From Schistocerca nitens (lineage: Eukaryota; Arthropoda; Insecta; Orthoptera; Acrididae), in NCBI RefSeq assembly GCF_023898315.1, contig NC_064623.1, positions 21,907,640 to 21,971,639 of the forward strand: DNA of 64,000 nucleotides, written 5' to 3'. Shown in pieces: positions 10,121-19,772 of the stretch. A program made the position numbers and the translations under genes. A model generated the notes under the pieces. The model was not told the DNA's origin. It worked only from the letters and a program-made list of their open reading frames with translations, and did not search any database. The stretch's first letter is position 1. Each line of letters opens with the position of its first letter.

Positions 10121-11542
10121 CACTCCTGGAAATTGAAATAAGAACACCGTGAATTCATTGTCCCAGGAAGGGGAAACTTTATTGACACATTCCTGGGGTC
10201 ACATACATCACATGATCACACTGACAGAACCACAGGCACACAGACACAGGCAACAGAGCATGCACAATGTCGGCACTAGTACAGTGTATATCCACCTTTC
10301 GCAGCAACGCCGGCTGCTATTCTCCCATGGAGACGATCGTAGAGATGCTGGATGTAGTCCTGTGGAACGGCTTGCCATGCCATTTCCACCTGGCGCCTCA
10401 GTTGGAGCAGCGTTCGTGCTGGACGTGCAGACCGCGTGAGACGACGCTTCATCCAGTCCCAAACATGCTCAATGGGGGACAGATCCGGAGATCTTGCTGG
10501 CCAGGGTAGTTGACTTACACCTTCTAGAGCACGTTGGGTGGCACGGGATACATGCGGACGTGCATTGTCCTGTTGGAACAGCAAGTTCCCTTGCCGGTCT
10601 AGGAATGGTAGAACGATGGGTTCGATGACGGTTTGGATGTACCGTGCACTATTCAGTGTCCCCTCGACGATCACCAGTGGTGTACGGCCAGTGTAGGAGA
10701 TCGCTCCCCACACCATGATGCCGGGTGTTGGCCCTGTGTGCCTCGGTCGTATGCAGTCCTGATTGTGGCGCTCTCCTGCACGGCGCCAAACACGCATACG
10801 ACCATCATTGGCACCAAGGCAGAAGCGACTCTCATCGCTGAAGACGACATGTCTCCATTCGTCCCTCCATTCACGCCTGTCGCGACACCACTGGAGGCGG
10901 GCTGCACGATGTTGGGGCGTGAGCGGAAGACGGCCTAACGGTGTGCGGGACCGTAGCCCAGCTTCATGGAGACGGTTGCGAATGGTCCTCGCCGATACCC
11001 CAGGAGCAACAGTGTCCCTAATTTGCTGGGAAGTGGCGGTGCGGTCCCCTACGGCACTGCGTAGGATCCTACGGTCTTGGCGTGCATCCGTGCGTCGCTG
11101 CGGTCCGGTCCCAGGTCGACGGGCACGTGCACCTTCCGCCGACCACTGGCGACAACATCGATGTACTGTGGAGACCTCACGCCCCACGTGTTGAGCAATT
11201 CGGCAGTACGTCCACCCGGCCTCCCGCATGCCCACTATACGCCCTCGCTCAAAGTCCGTCAACTGCACATACGGTTCACGTCCACGCTGTCGCGGCATGC
11301 TACCAGTGTTAAAGACTGCGATGGAGCTCCGTATGCCACGGCAAACTGGCTGACACTGACGGCGGCGGTGCACAAATGCTGCGCAGCTAGCGCCATTCGA
11401 CGGCCAACACCGCGGTTCCTGGTGTGTCCGCTGTGCCGTGCGTGTGATCATTGCTTGTACAGCCCTCTCGCAGTGTCCGGAGCAAGTATGGTGGGTCTGA
11501 CACACCGGTGTCAATGTGTTCTTTTTTCCATTTCCAGGAGTG
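10121..11542 (-). mobile_element. Tc1-A element, copy 2 (full length)
   Basis: A full-length 1422-bp element with both inverted repeats (CACTCCTGGAAATTGAAATA and its near complement) and TA on each side (10119-10120 and 11543-11544). It carries one uninterrupted transposase gene. It lies only 36 bp right of the family-B element. Confidence 0.96.
10276..11298 (-). CDS. Tc1-A transposase (340 aa, uninterrupted)
   Basis: It catalyses cut-and-paste transposition of its own element at TA sites. The start at 11298 (MPRQRGREPYVQLTDFERGR) gives 340 residues, the usual Tc1 length; the frame stays open 85 codons upstream but that part is 5' leader. Residues 10-110 hold paired helix-turn-helix motifs (GMREAGWTYCRIAQHVGREV). 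The catalytic domain shows FSDESRF (first D), FQQDNARPH (second D) and SPIEHVWD (E). Only 32 residues separate the second D from the E, against 34 in classic Tc1. VFSDES is preceded by EWRHV where copy 4 has EWRRV. No inactivating mutation is seen. Confidence 0.93.
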   Translation of the reverse strand: MPRQRGREPYVQLTDFERGRIVGMREAGWTYCRIAQHVGREVSTVHRCCRQWSAEGARARRPGTGPQRRTDARQDRRILRSAVGDRTATSQQIRDTVAPGVSARTIRNRLHEAGLRSRTPLGRLPLTPQHRAARLQWCRDRREWRDEWRHVVFSDESRFCLGANDGRMRVWRRAGERHNQDCIRPRHTGPTPGIMVWGAISYTGRTPLVIVEGTLNSARYIQTVIEPIVLPFLDRQGNLLFQQDNARPHVSRATQRALEGVSQLPWPARSPDLSPIEHVWDWMKRRLTRSARPARTLLQLRRQVEMAWQAVPQDYIQHLYDRLHGRIAAGVAAKGGYTLY

Positions 11543-11777
11543 TAGTATATCATAAATCGTGACTGATTGCTGATGCAGCCTAGTACACTGTGTTTCGGTG
11601 GACAGAGCCCTGTTTCTCAACTCCATGCAGTCACATGAGAGTCGTTGAGAACGATCCGCACTTGTTAACACACATCCACACATATATTTCTCAGATTTAC
11701 TGTAGTTCAGAGTAATTACATTTATTGATTGGCGACTCCATGTTGTCTTGTGCACTACGACCAGATAACAGGTATAC

Positions 11778-12204
11778 TTGAAAAAAGAGACAGCATTGGT
11801 CGTATATTTTTTTTTTTTTACTATTGCAAAATCGATTTTCTGTCACTGAGTGACCATCTTCAGTGCTAGAAGTTAAAAATTTTTTTCACATTACTATCAG
11901 AGAGTACAACATAGAAAATCACAATTACATCTGCATATGAACGTAACACTTGTTAGAAACAAACCTATACTGTATAACTTAAATTGGGATGCACTGTCAC
12001 TAAGCTTACGGCAATCACATAGACTGAGGTCGCTGTTTACCTGCACTTGTTCAGCAGACCTCGGTGTGACGGGGCTTGACACGGCCTCTATGTGACATGT
12101 GTCACGTGAAGACATAGTATTATTGGTTTTGCGAATTATTAACACTAAATAACTCTTGTACTTTTGTGAATGGTGTAGTAATTCAAATTTAAAATGTACG
12201 TACA
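11778..12204 (-). repeat. left inverted arm of the Penelope-like element
   Basis: This arm is the reverse complement of 13993-14420 over its whole length with few changes. It runs from TTGAAAAAAGAGACAGCATT at the outer end to AAAATGTACGTACA at the inner end. A T-tract near 11807-11820 matches an A-rich tract in the other arm. Confidence 0.9.
11823..11868 (-). ncRNA. degenerate hammerhead-like motif, left arm
   Basis: On the minus strand: CTAGCA, core CTGAAGA, then stem II GTCAC-TCA-GTGAC, then GAAA and the palindrome ATCGAT, then TTTTGC. The TGC can pair with GCA before the core (short stem I). The order of cores and stems matches the minimal hammerhead seen at 3959-4010. Unpaired bases at the stem II junction make it doubtful as an active ribozyme. 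Confidence 0.35.
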
Positions 12205-13091
12205 ATCTGATATTGACGAAGTCGTCAGTACATTTAATAAGTTACACAACAAAATTGCTTTCACAGTTGAAAAAGAACAGAATGGAGTCATTAATTTTTT
12301 AGACCTAACCATTTGGAAGGGAAAATGGAAAACATACATTTGACATTTACAGAAAATCAACATTCACAGATATCATCTGAGATTATCGTTCACAACACCC
12401 AGACCAACACAAAAAAGCGTTTTTCCACTTTGCATTTCATCGTATGTTCCGATTACCATTATCTAATGAAAACCATGAGAAAGAGTTAAACATAGTTAAA
12501 CAAATTGCAAGAAATAATAATTACCCGTTGAAATATGTCATGAACATTTATGAGATGACATCCAAAAAATATAGTAAAGACAATTTAAGGCGGAATGAGA
12601 CAAGCGAAACTAAAAATAAAAAATTTATCACATTGCCTTTCTATGGTCCCATTAGCAATAAAATTGCCAGTGTATTCAAGAAGAGAAATATTAATGTAGG
12701 TTTCTCGATGGCGAACAGACTGGGCGTGCTTTTAAGGAATAACATTCATGAACGCAAAGTCTTACATGAATCAGGTGTTTACAAACTTATGTGTGCCACG
12801 TGTAATGCAGGTTACATAGGGCAAACAGGACGAAAATTAGAAACAAGGTTCCGTGAGCACGTTGCACTTGAGAGAAAAGATATTGCTGAAAAATAGAATT
12901 TCGCAGCCCATCTGGTAGCAACTGGTCATACAACTCCAGATTTGACATCGCAATTGAAGTTGTTGCACAAGGGTAAAAAAGGTCACCTTCTCGATCTTAT
13001 GGAAGAGATGGAGATCTTTTGTCATAATAAAGCTCCAGATATCGAGAAGCACACATTTTTGGGAATGCTTCTCCGATTTCCTATGAAATAA
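12194..13091 (+). pseudogene. Penelope-like RT thumb and GIY-YIG endonuclease remnant
   Basis: Reading starts inside the reverse transcriptase just past its catalytic YxDD region: VVSTFNKLHNKIAFTVEKEQ, then INFLDLTIWK. After a frameshift near 12325 and a TGA near 12378 the frame 12444-12896 is open (MFRLPLSNENHEKELN). The endonuclease part shows CATCNAGYIGQTGRKLETRF, the GIY-YIG signature with its Cys pair. A TAG at 12894-12896 precedes FAAHLVATGHTTPD and a final LLRFPMK with a stop at 13089-13091. The family uses reverse transcription primed at a nick made by this nuclease. This copy cannot make the full protein. Confidence 0.85.
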
Positions 13092-13633
13092 AGTCAACTT
13101 GTGGTCAATTATCACAATTTGCAATTCATAGTCAGCTGCTTGTTATCCCTTATATACAACGCCTCAGTCATAGTCGCTACGAGAACACGTATAATGGCCG
13201 CTATTTCAACTATCTCAACACATTAACACACATGTTTTCAGTTTGTTTTAATAACATTACTAATTTCGGTTTTTTAAAAGATGCTTCTTTCTTTTTTGTT
13301 CTGTAATTTACAGAACTTATAGATGCCTACTGAACATAATTTTACTACAGTCGACATCTCGTAGGCGTTGACACAAAGTAATACAAACCGGTTATCACTT
13401 TACGTAATTATTTTTAATGTATGTTAACAATTCCTTTGCTATTTGAATAAGTGCTGGATATCGTGCATAGTCTATGTTTAATTTCTCTAAAGTACGATGT
13501 ACATTTTGGTATAAGTGACACTATTACTTGTCCTTCCTCATGATGGTTTCTCGATGATTGATGTATGCTACTTGTTCGCACCTTATATTTGCACGGCATT
13601 TTAATTATTAAGTAACGGCAGTTTCGTACTGTG

Positions 13634-13747
13634 ATTATTTTTTATATATTTGACTCCTTGGTATTAACGTTATTATTTTTTATATATTTGACTCCTTGGT
13701 ATTAACGTTATTATTTTTTATATATTTGACTCCTTGGTATTAACGTT
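13634..13747. repeat. three tandem copies of a 38-bp unit
   Basis: The unit contains ATATATTTGACTCCTTGGTA and repeats at 13651, 13689 and 13727 (start of TGACTCC), with no visible changes between copies. It lies in AT-rich sequence inside the Penelope-like element. It has no spacers, so it is not a CRISPR array. Confidence 0.95.
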
Positions 13748-13992
13748 TGTTACATAAATTACGAACGTTGTACTTTTGACTTCCCACGCCAGATGGTGGG
13801 TGTTACGTTTTTTAAGAAAGACCTGTGTTGCGCCTCTTTTTATGTTGTTCATTTATTATTCTTTGGCATTATCTTTTGCTTTTTATATGTTCTGCACTCT
13901 AACAACTTATCATCGATCTATTTTATGTTTTATAGTTTATAGAAAACAATACGCCAATGTATTTTAGATATTCTCCTGCGTCTGCTATGTGG

Positions 13993-14420
13993 TGTACGTA
14001 CATTTTAAATTTTAATTACTACACCATTCACAAAAGTACAAGAGTTATTTTGTGTTAATAATTCGCAAAACCAATAATACTATGTCTTCACGTGACATGT
14101 CACATAGAGGGCGTGTCAAGCCCCGTCACACCGAGGTCTGCTGAACAAGTGCAGGTAAACAGCGACCTCAGTCTATGTGATTGCCGTAAGCTTAGTGACA
14201 GTGCATCCCAATTTAAGTTATACAATATAGGTTTGTTTCTAACAAGTGTTATGTTCATATGCAGATGTAATTGTGATTTTCTATGTTGTATTCTCTGATC
14301 GTAATGTGAAAAAATTTTTAACTTCTAGCACTGAAGATGGTCACTCAGTGACAGAAAATCGATTATGCAATAGTAAAAAAATAAAAAAAAATATACGACC
14401 AATGCTGTCTCTTTTTTCAA
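13993..14420 (+). repeat. right inverted arm of the Penelope-like element
   Basis: It is the complement of the arm at 11778-12204. Its small differences from the left arm (for example CATAGAGGGCGTG against CACGGCCTCTATG on the complement) show that both have drifted since insertion. Confidence 0.9.
14325..14371 (+). ncRNA. degenerate hammerhead-like motif, right arm
   Basis: CTAGCACTGAAGA, then the GTCAC-TCA-GTGAC hairpin, GAAA, ATCGAT and TATGC. It has the same arrangement as the left arm, with one base changed after the palindrome. It reads on the plus strand because the arms are inverted. Confidence 0.35.
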
Positions 14421-14454
14421 ATTACATTTATATCAAAAATATTGGCAAGTTGTC

Positions 14455-14712
14455 TAGTGCAATTAGCTGTCTACAACTACATGCTTACTCCGCAAGCCAC
14501 AGTACGGTGCGATGCGTAAGGACGCTTTACCGCAGCTAGTCGTTCTACTCGCAAATAGAACGAGGAAAGAACGACTATGTATGTGTCTCCGTATCAGGCC
14601 TAATTTCTCAGATCTTGTCTCCGTGGTCCCTACGCGAAATGTATGCTGACGGCAGTGGGATCGTTGCGCAGTCAGTTGCAAGCGTCGGTTCTACAAACTA
14701 TTCAATTAGGGG
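14455..14712 (-). mobile_element. CR1-like LINE 3' end fragment
   Basis: The minus strand encodes a broken reverse transcriptase tail, IPLPSAYISRRDHGDKI, then EIRPDTETHT and SFFPRSICE, separated by stops. The pattern PPTYISR..HEDKIREI..R also appears in the fragments at 23540 and 26101, so these belong to one LINE group. It ends near a GTAGTTGTAG tail that resembles the GATGTA repeats of the other copies. Confidence 0.65.
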
Positions 14713-15172
14713 CCGAAATGTCGAAACATTATTAATTAACTGTTAAATTAGAGATCGAAATTTTATTCATTAAATAAAAATGGAATCTATGGGATATATT
14801 ATATACAGTTCATGTATGAGAAATATACAAAACAACACTAATTAGAAGAAGCCGTTTGTATATAGGGCACAAAAAAACTATCTACAAAAAATTTTAGTGC
14901 GCTTAGAAGAGATAGAAACACTTCCTTGTATGACATAAATGTCACAGGTGGACCATTTGCTTGATAGCTGTCCATGAAGATTTATTCCAGGGGTAGTCAA
15001 CATTTTCACCTACTGTCCACTTTCGTATCTCTGTTACCAGTAACATTTTCTAGCCACCCACCTGTTCCATAGTAACGATTACATATGAATTAGGAAAATA
15101 ACTCTACTTCGTAAAATTTATAAAGCAGAGTTACAGGAACTTAAAGCATATAAAATAACTAATTACCAAATA
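14713..15172. other. AT-rich spacer, nothing recognised
   Basis: No domain, terminal repeat or tRNA box was seen between the LINE fragment and the Tc1-like element at 15173. Confidence 0.4.
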
Positions 15173-15424
15173 CACAATGCGATCAAAAGTATCCGGACAC
15201 CAGGCTGAAAATGACTTACAAGTTCGTGGTGCCCTCCATCGGTAATGCTGGAATTCAATATGGTGTTGGCCCACCCTTAGTCTTAATGATAGCTTCCGCT
15301 CTCGCAGGCATACGTTCAATCAGGTGCTGCAAGGTTTCTTGGGGAATGAAAACCATTCTTCACGGAATGCTACACTGAGGAGAGGTATCGATGTCCGTCG
15401 GTGAGGCCTGGCACGAAGTCGGCG

Positions 15425-15625
15425 CCGGCCGGTGCGGCCGAGCTGTTCCAGGCGCTTCAGTCTGGAACCGCGCGACCGCTACGGTCGCAGGTTCGAATCC
15501 TGCCTCGGGCATAGATATGTGTGATGTCCTTAGGTTAGTTAGGTTTCAGTAGTTCTAAGTTCTAGGGGACTGATGACCTCAGATGTTCAGTCCCATAGTG
15601 CTCAGAGCCATTTGAACCATTTTGA
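15425..15625 (+). repeat. SINE-A inside the family-E Tc1 element
   Basis: A complete SINE on the plus strand, from CCGGCCGGTGCGGCCGAGC to CATTTGAACCATTTTG. It has a perfect 12-bp target-site duplication, ACGAAGTCGGCG, at 15413-15424 and 15626-15637. The B-box GGTTCGAATCC is intact. Confidence 0.95.
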
Positions 15626-16179
15626 ACGAAGTCGGCGTTCCAAAACATTCCAAAGGTGTTCTATAGCAATCAGGTCAGGACTCTGTGCAGGCCAGTCCAT
15701 TACAGGGATGTTATTGCCTTGTAACCACTCCGCCACATTTCAAGCATTATGAACAGGTATTCGATCGTGTTGAAAGATGTAATCGCCATCCTCGAATTGC
15801 TCTTCAACAATGGGAACGAAGAAGATGCTCGAAACATAAGTGTAGGCCTTTGCTGTAATGGTGCCACGCAAAACAAAAAGGGGTGCAAGCCCTTTCATCA
15901 AAAACTCGACCACACCATAACACCACCGCTTCCGACTTTTTACTGTCGGCACTACACATGCTGCCAGATGACGTTCACCGGGCGTTCGCCATACCCATAC
16001 CCTGCCATCGGATCGCCGCATTGTGTACCGTGATTCGTCACTCCACACGCTTTTCCACTGTTCATTCGTCAATGTTTACGCTCCTTACACCAAGCGAGGC
16101 GTCGTTTGGCATTTACCAACGTGATGTGTGGCTTATGAGCAGCCGCCCGACCGTGAAATCCAAGTTTTCTCACCTCCCA

Positions 16180-16331
16180 CTCGCTTCCCACGCCCGGGTT
16201 GCCGGGTTCGATTCCCGGCGGGGTCAGGGATTTTCTCTGCCTCGTGATGACTGGGTGTTGTGTGCTGTCCTTAGGTTAGTTAGGTTTAAGTAGTTATAAG
16301 TCCCATAGTGCTCAGAGCCATTTGAACCATT
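16180..16331 (+). repeat. SINE with tRNA-Gly(CCC)-like head and SINE-A tail
   Basis: The head reads CTTCCCACGCCCGGGTTGCC with B-box GGTTCGATTCC, resembling the 3' half of tRNA-Gly with anticodon CCC. The tail from GATGACTGGGTG onward, including CCTTAGGTTAGTTAGGTTTA and CATTTGAACCATTT, is that of SINE-A. The duplication TCACCTCCCA is at 16170-16179 and 16332-16341. It is a 5'-truncated member of a chimeric subfamily. Confidence 0.85.
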
Positions 16332-17085
16332 TCACCTCCCACCTAACGGTCATAGTACTTTCAGTGGTCCCTGATGCAGTTTGGAATTTGTATGTGATGG
16401 TCTGGATACATGTCTGCCTATTACACGTTACGACCCTCTTCAACTGTCGGCAGTCTGTCAGTCAACAGACGAGGTCGGCCTATACGCTTTCCACTTCACT
16501 ATCATATCGGAAACAGCGGACCTAGGAATGTTTAGGAGTGTGGAAATCTCGCGTACAGACGTGTGACACAAGTGACACCCAATCACCTGACCACGTTCAA
16601 AGTCCGTGAGTTCTGCGGAGCGCCCCGTTCTGCTCTCTCTCGATGTCTAATGACTACTGAGGTCGCTAATATGGAGTACCTGACAGTAGGGGGCAGCACA
16701 ATGCACCTAATATGATAAACTTATGTTTTAGGGGATGTCCGGATTCTTTTGATCACACAGTGTACTTCATGTCAAAGTTTTATGAAAAGTTAATTTTATT
16801 ATTTTTTTTCCTTTTTTTAAAAAGTTGTGTTAAGGTCTTATGGGACCAAACTGCTAAGATCATCGGTCCCTAAGCTTACACACTATTTATTTATTTATTT
16901 TTATTTATTTATTTATTGTTCCGTGGGACCACATTTAGGAGAAGTCTCCATGGTCATGGAACGAGTCAATACATGAAATTATAACACGATTGTAGAAACA
17001 GATAAAATGAAATATAAGAAACATATTCAGGTGACAAGTCGTTAGTTTAAATAAAGAAAATCAAGAATTTAACACCGGAATTTGC

Positions 17086-18896
17086 TTAATTTTTTAGCTC
17101 TTCCAGGAGCTCCTCGACAGAATAGAAGGAGTGAGCCATGAGGAAACTCTTCAGTTTAGACTTAAAAGGGTTTGGGCTACTGCTAAGATTTTTTAGTTCT
17201 TGTGGTAGCTTATTGAAAATGGATGCAGCAGAATACTGCACTCCTTTCTGCAAAAGAGTCAAGGAAGTGCATTCCACATGCAGATTTGATTTCTGCCTAG
17301 TATTAACTGAGTCAAAGCTGCTAACTCTTGGGAATAAGCTAATATTGCTAACAACAAACGACATTAAAGAAAATACATACTGTGAGGGCAATGTCAAAAT
17401 TCCCAGACTATTGAATAGGGGTCGACAAAAGGTTTTCGAACTTACACCATACATAGCTCGAACAGCCCGTTTTTGAGCAAAAAATACCCTTTTTGAATCA
17501 GAAGAATTACCCCAAAAAATAATACCATATGACATAAGCGTATGAAAATATGCGAAGTATACTACTTTTCGTGTTGAAATGTCACTTATTTCAGATACTG
17601 TTCTAATGGTAAATAAAGCGGCATTTAGTTTCTGAACAAGATCCTGAACATGAGTGGTTAGCACACTGGACTCGCATTCGGGAGGACGACGGTTCCATCC
17701 CGTCTCTGGCCATCCTGATTTAGGTTTTCCGTGATTTCCCTAAATCGTTTCAGGCAAATGCCGGGATGGATCCTTTGAAAGGGCACGGCCGATTTCCTTC
17801 CCAATCCTTCCCTAACCCGAGCTTGCGCTCCGTCTCTAATGACCTCGTTGTCGACGGGACGTTAAACACTAACCACCACCACCACCTGAACATGGGCTTT
17901 CCACAACAGCTTACTATCTATCCGTACGCCTAGGAACTTGAACTGTTCTGTCTCGCTTATAACATGCCCATTCTGTCTGATTAAAATGTCAGTTCTTGTT
18001 GAATTGTGAGTTAGAAACCGTAAAAACTGAGTCTTACTGTGATTTAGCATCAAATTATTTTCCACAAGCCACGAACTTATATCATGAACTACATTATTTG
18101 ATAATGTTTCAATATTACACACAAGATCCTTCACTACCAAGGTGGTGTCATCAGCAAACAGAAATATTTTTGAATCACCTGTAATACTAGAAGGCATATC
18201 ATTTATATAAATAAGAAACAGCAGTGGCCCCAGCACCGACCCTTGGGGAATGCCCCATTTAACAGTGCCCCATTGGGACTGAACATCATTACCACTCTCA
18301 ATATTGCGGAGGATTACCTTCTGCTTTCTGTTCTTAAAGTAGGAGGCGAACCAATTGTAAGCTACTCCCCTTACTCCATAATGTTCCAACTTCTGCAGTA
18401 ATATTTTGTGGTCAACACAGTCAAAAGCCTTCGTTAAATCAAAGAACACACCTAACGTTCGCAACCTTTTATTTAATCCGTCCAAAACCTCACAGAGAAA
18501 AGGGACTATAGCATTTTCAGTTGTTAAGCCATTTCTAAAACCAAACTGTACATTTGACAGCAAATTATGTGAATTTAAATGCTGCAGTAACCTTGTATAT
18601 ACAACCGTCTCCATAACTATAGCACACACAGATGGCATAGAAATAGGTCTAAAATTGTCAACATTATCCCTGTCTCCCTTTTTATAAAGTGGCTTCACTA
18701 CCGAGTACTTTAATCGGTCAGGAAACCGACCACTCCTAAAGGAAAAGTTACAGATATGGCTAAGCACTGAGCTAACATACGTGGAACAATACTTCAGTAT
18801 TCTGCTAGATACCCCGTCATATCCATGAGAGTTCTTGGTCTTTAGTGATTTAATTATTAACTCAATCTCCCTCTTGTCAGTATCATGGAGGAGCAT
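17086..18896 (-). pseudogene. LINE reverse transcriptase, open apart from one SINE insertion
   Basis: The upstream frame 18896-17862 and downstream frame 17664-17086 are one protein split by the SINE at 17653-17884. Motifs in order are SVVKPLYKKGDRDNVDNFRP, FFDLTKAFDCVDHKILLQKL (RT block with catalytic D), GIPQGSVLGPLLFLIYINDM, and FLFADDTTL (the YxDD box as FADD). The tail has FWGNSSDSKRVFFAQKRAVR. There is no RNase H or endonuclease. The frame is otherwise clean, so the copy is fairly young. The product would copy its own RNA at a nicked target. Confidence 0.9.
17653..17884 (+). repeat. SINE-C inside the LINE
   Basis: A tRNA-derived SINE with AGTGGTTAGCACACTGGACT (A-box), a B-box-like GGTTCCATCCC, and a body with TTTCAGGCAAATGCCGGGAT and AAAGGGCACGGCCGATTTCC. 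It ends in (ACC)n. The 10-bp duplication CCTGAACATG lies at 17643-17652 and 17885-17894. Confidence 0.95.
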
Positions 18897-19050
18897 TTCA
18901 GGTAACAGTCTCGGAACACTTAATCGAACTTAAACTAACTTATGCTGAGGACGACACACACACCCATGCCCGAGGGAGGACTCGAATCTCCGACGGGGGG
19001 AGCCTTGCGGATCATGACAAGACGCCCTAGACCACGCGGCTACCGGTCGC

Positions 19051-19548
19051 ATCAAAAGTGAATTAAAATATTTTTAAAATCCTTCCTGCCTACCGTCCAT
19101 AATGAAACCTGGAACACTTGGTCGTGGGCAGTGGAGATCGGGTTGACAACCACTGAAACACTAATGATGTTCACAGTGGTGTTCATACTGCTGTGTGATG
19201 AAAATAGTTTTATGGATGCTGCCGAACTCCTATGGATTTGTCTTGGTAGGGGTAGATAAAGCACTTGGAATACAAGACTGGAATAAGCATTTCAGAAGAG
19301 CTGGTTACTAGTTTGGCTGAGGCTACAACCATTACGCATGGGGCATGTGGTTGTTCTGAGTATGTTAGACAGTCGTTAGTAAAACCTTCATGGGCCCCTA
19401 GCCGTCAAACGGTGCAACAGCGACATTTTTGTCACATATAAAAACTGTTTCTTTGCTACTATAAAAACACTAAAATTTTGTGAGTTGTGAATATGCTCAT
19501 ATTAATACCTCTGCTTGCAGAACGCCTTTGGGTTTCCTTATACAGTAG
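19051..19548. other. spacer, nothing recognised
   Basis: Moderately AT-rich sequence without domain-bearing frames. A CTTGCAG resembling a splice acceptor occurs near 19520, but no open exon follows it. Confidence 0.4.
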
Positions 19549-19772
19549 GTACTGGGAGATGAAGAAACTTACGCAGGTTAGAGTAGCATGGAGAGCTGCA
19601 TCAAACCAGTCTCTGGACTGAAGACCACAGCAACAACAACAACAACAACAACAACAACGACGATGAAGAAACTTACGCAGGATAGAGTAGCATGGAGAGC
19701 TGCATCAAACCAGTCTCTGGACTGAAGACCACAACAACAACAACAACAACAACAACAACGACGACGACATAA
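19549..19772 (+). repeat. RTE 3' tail duplicated in tandem
   Basis: The last 65-70 bp of the RTE family (GATGAAGAAACTTACGCAGG to CTGGACTGAAGACCACA) plus its (CAA)n tail occur twice, starting at 19558 and 19662 (period 104 bp). The units differ at few positions. It is either a tandem duplication or a second insertion into the tail of the first. Confidence 0.85.

Larger units (their letters stand above)
11778..14420 (+). mobile_element. Penelope-like element with inverted terminal arms
   Basis: Two long inverted arms, 11778-12204 and 13993-14420, flank a decayed coding region for the end of a Penelope reverse transcriptase and its GIY-YIG endonuclease. Inverted or partly tandem terminal repeats are typical of Penelope-like elements. 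Most of the reverse transcriptase is missing, so the copy is internally deleted or 5'-truncated. The inner end of the right arm is preceded by AT-rich sequence containing a 38-bp triplication. It is non-autonomous now. Confidence 0.85.
15173..16762 (-). mobile_element. Tc1-like element (family E), split by two SINEs
   Basis: The terminal repeats CACAATGCGATCAAAAGTAT (left) and minus-strand CACTGTGTGATCAAAAGAAT (right) are bordered by TA at 15171-15172 and 16763-16764. The minus strand carries a decayed transposase with NEQWKSVWSDESRYT (first D), then a region with IFQHDRIPVHNA (second D), and an N-terminal part up to about 16640. Stops and frameshifts break it. Removing the two SINEs gives about 1.2 kb, a normal Tc1 size. 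Confidence 0.9.
16884..18914 (-). mobile_element. 5'-truncated LINE (no RNase H) with (TAAA)n tail
   Basis: A LINE in minus orientation inserted in SINE-B. Its 3' end is a TATT/AATA-type microsatellite at 16884-16917. The coding part starts within the reverse transcriptase, so endonuclease and ORF1 are missing. The clade (CR1, L2 or Jockey group) cannot be fixed by eye. Confidence 0.85.
16803..19050 (-). repeat. SINE-B, split by a LINE
   Basis: The minus-strand head at 19050-18915 reads GCGACCGGTAGCCGCGTGG, TCTAGGGCG, then B-box-like AGATTCGAGTCCTCC and TCGGGCATGGGTGTGTG. The tail resumes at 16883-16803 with AAGCTTAGGGACCGATGATC and AACACAAC plus T-rich sequence. The join reconstitutes one tRNA(Ser/Leu-type)-headed SINE. 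No clean target-site duplication for the LINE is visible at the split. Confidence 0.75.

Noticed and set aside
10633..11562. Plus-strand frames of 76-161 codons across Tc1-A copies
   Set aside because: They are antisense to the transposase, recur in all four copies because the copies are near identical, and have no domains.
13634..13747. CRISPR-like array
   Set aside because: The repeats are directly adjacent with no spacers, in an insect-type transposon context.
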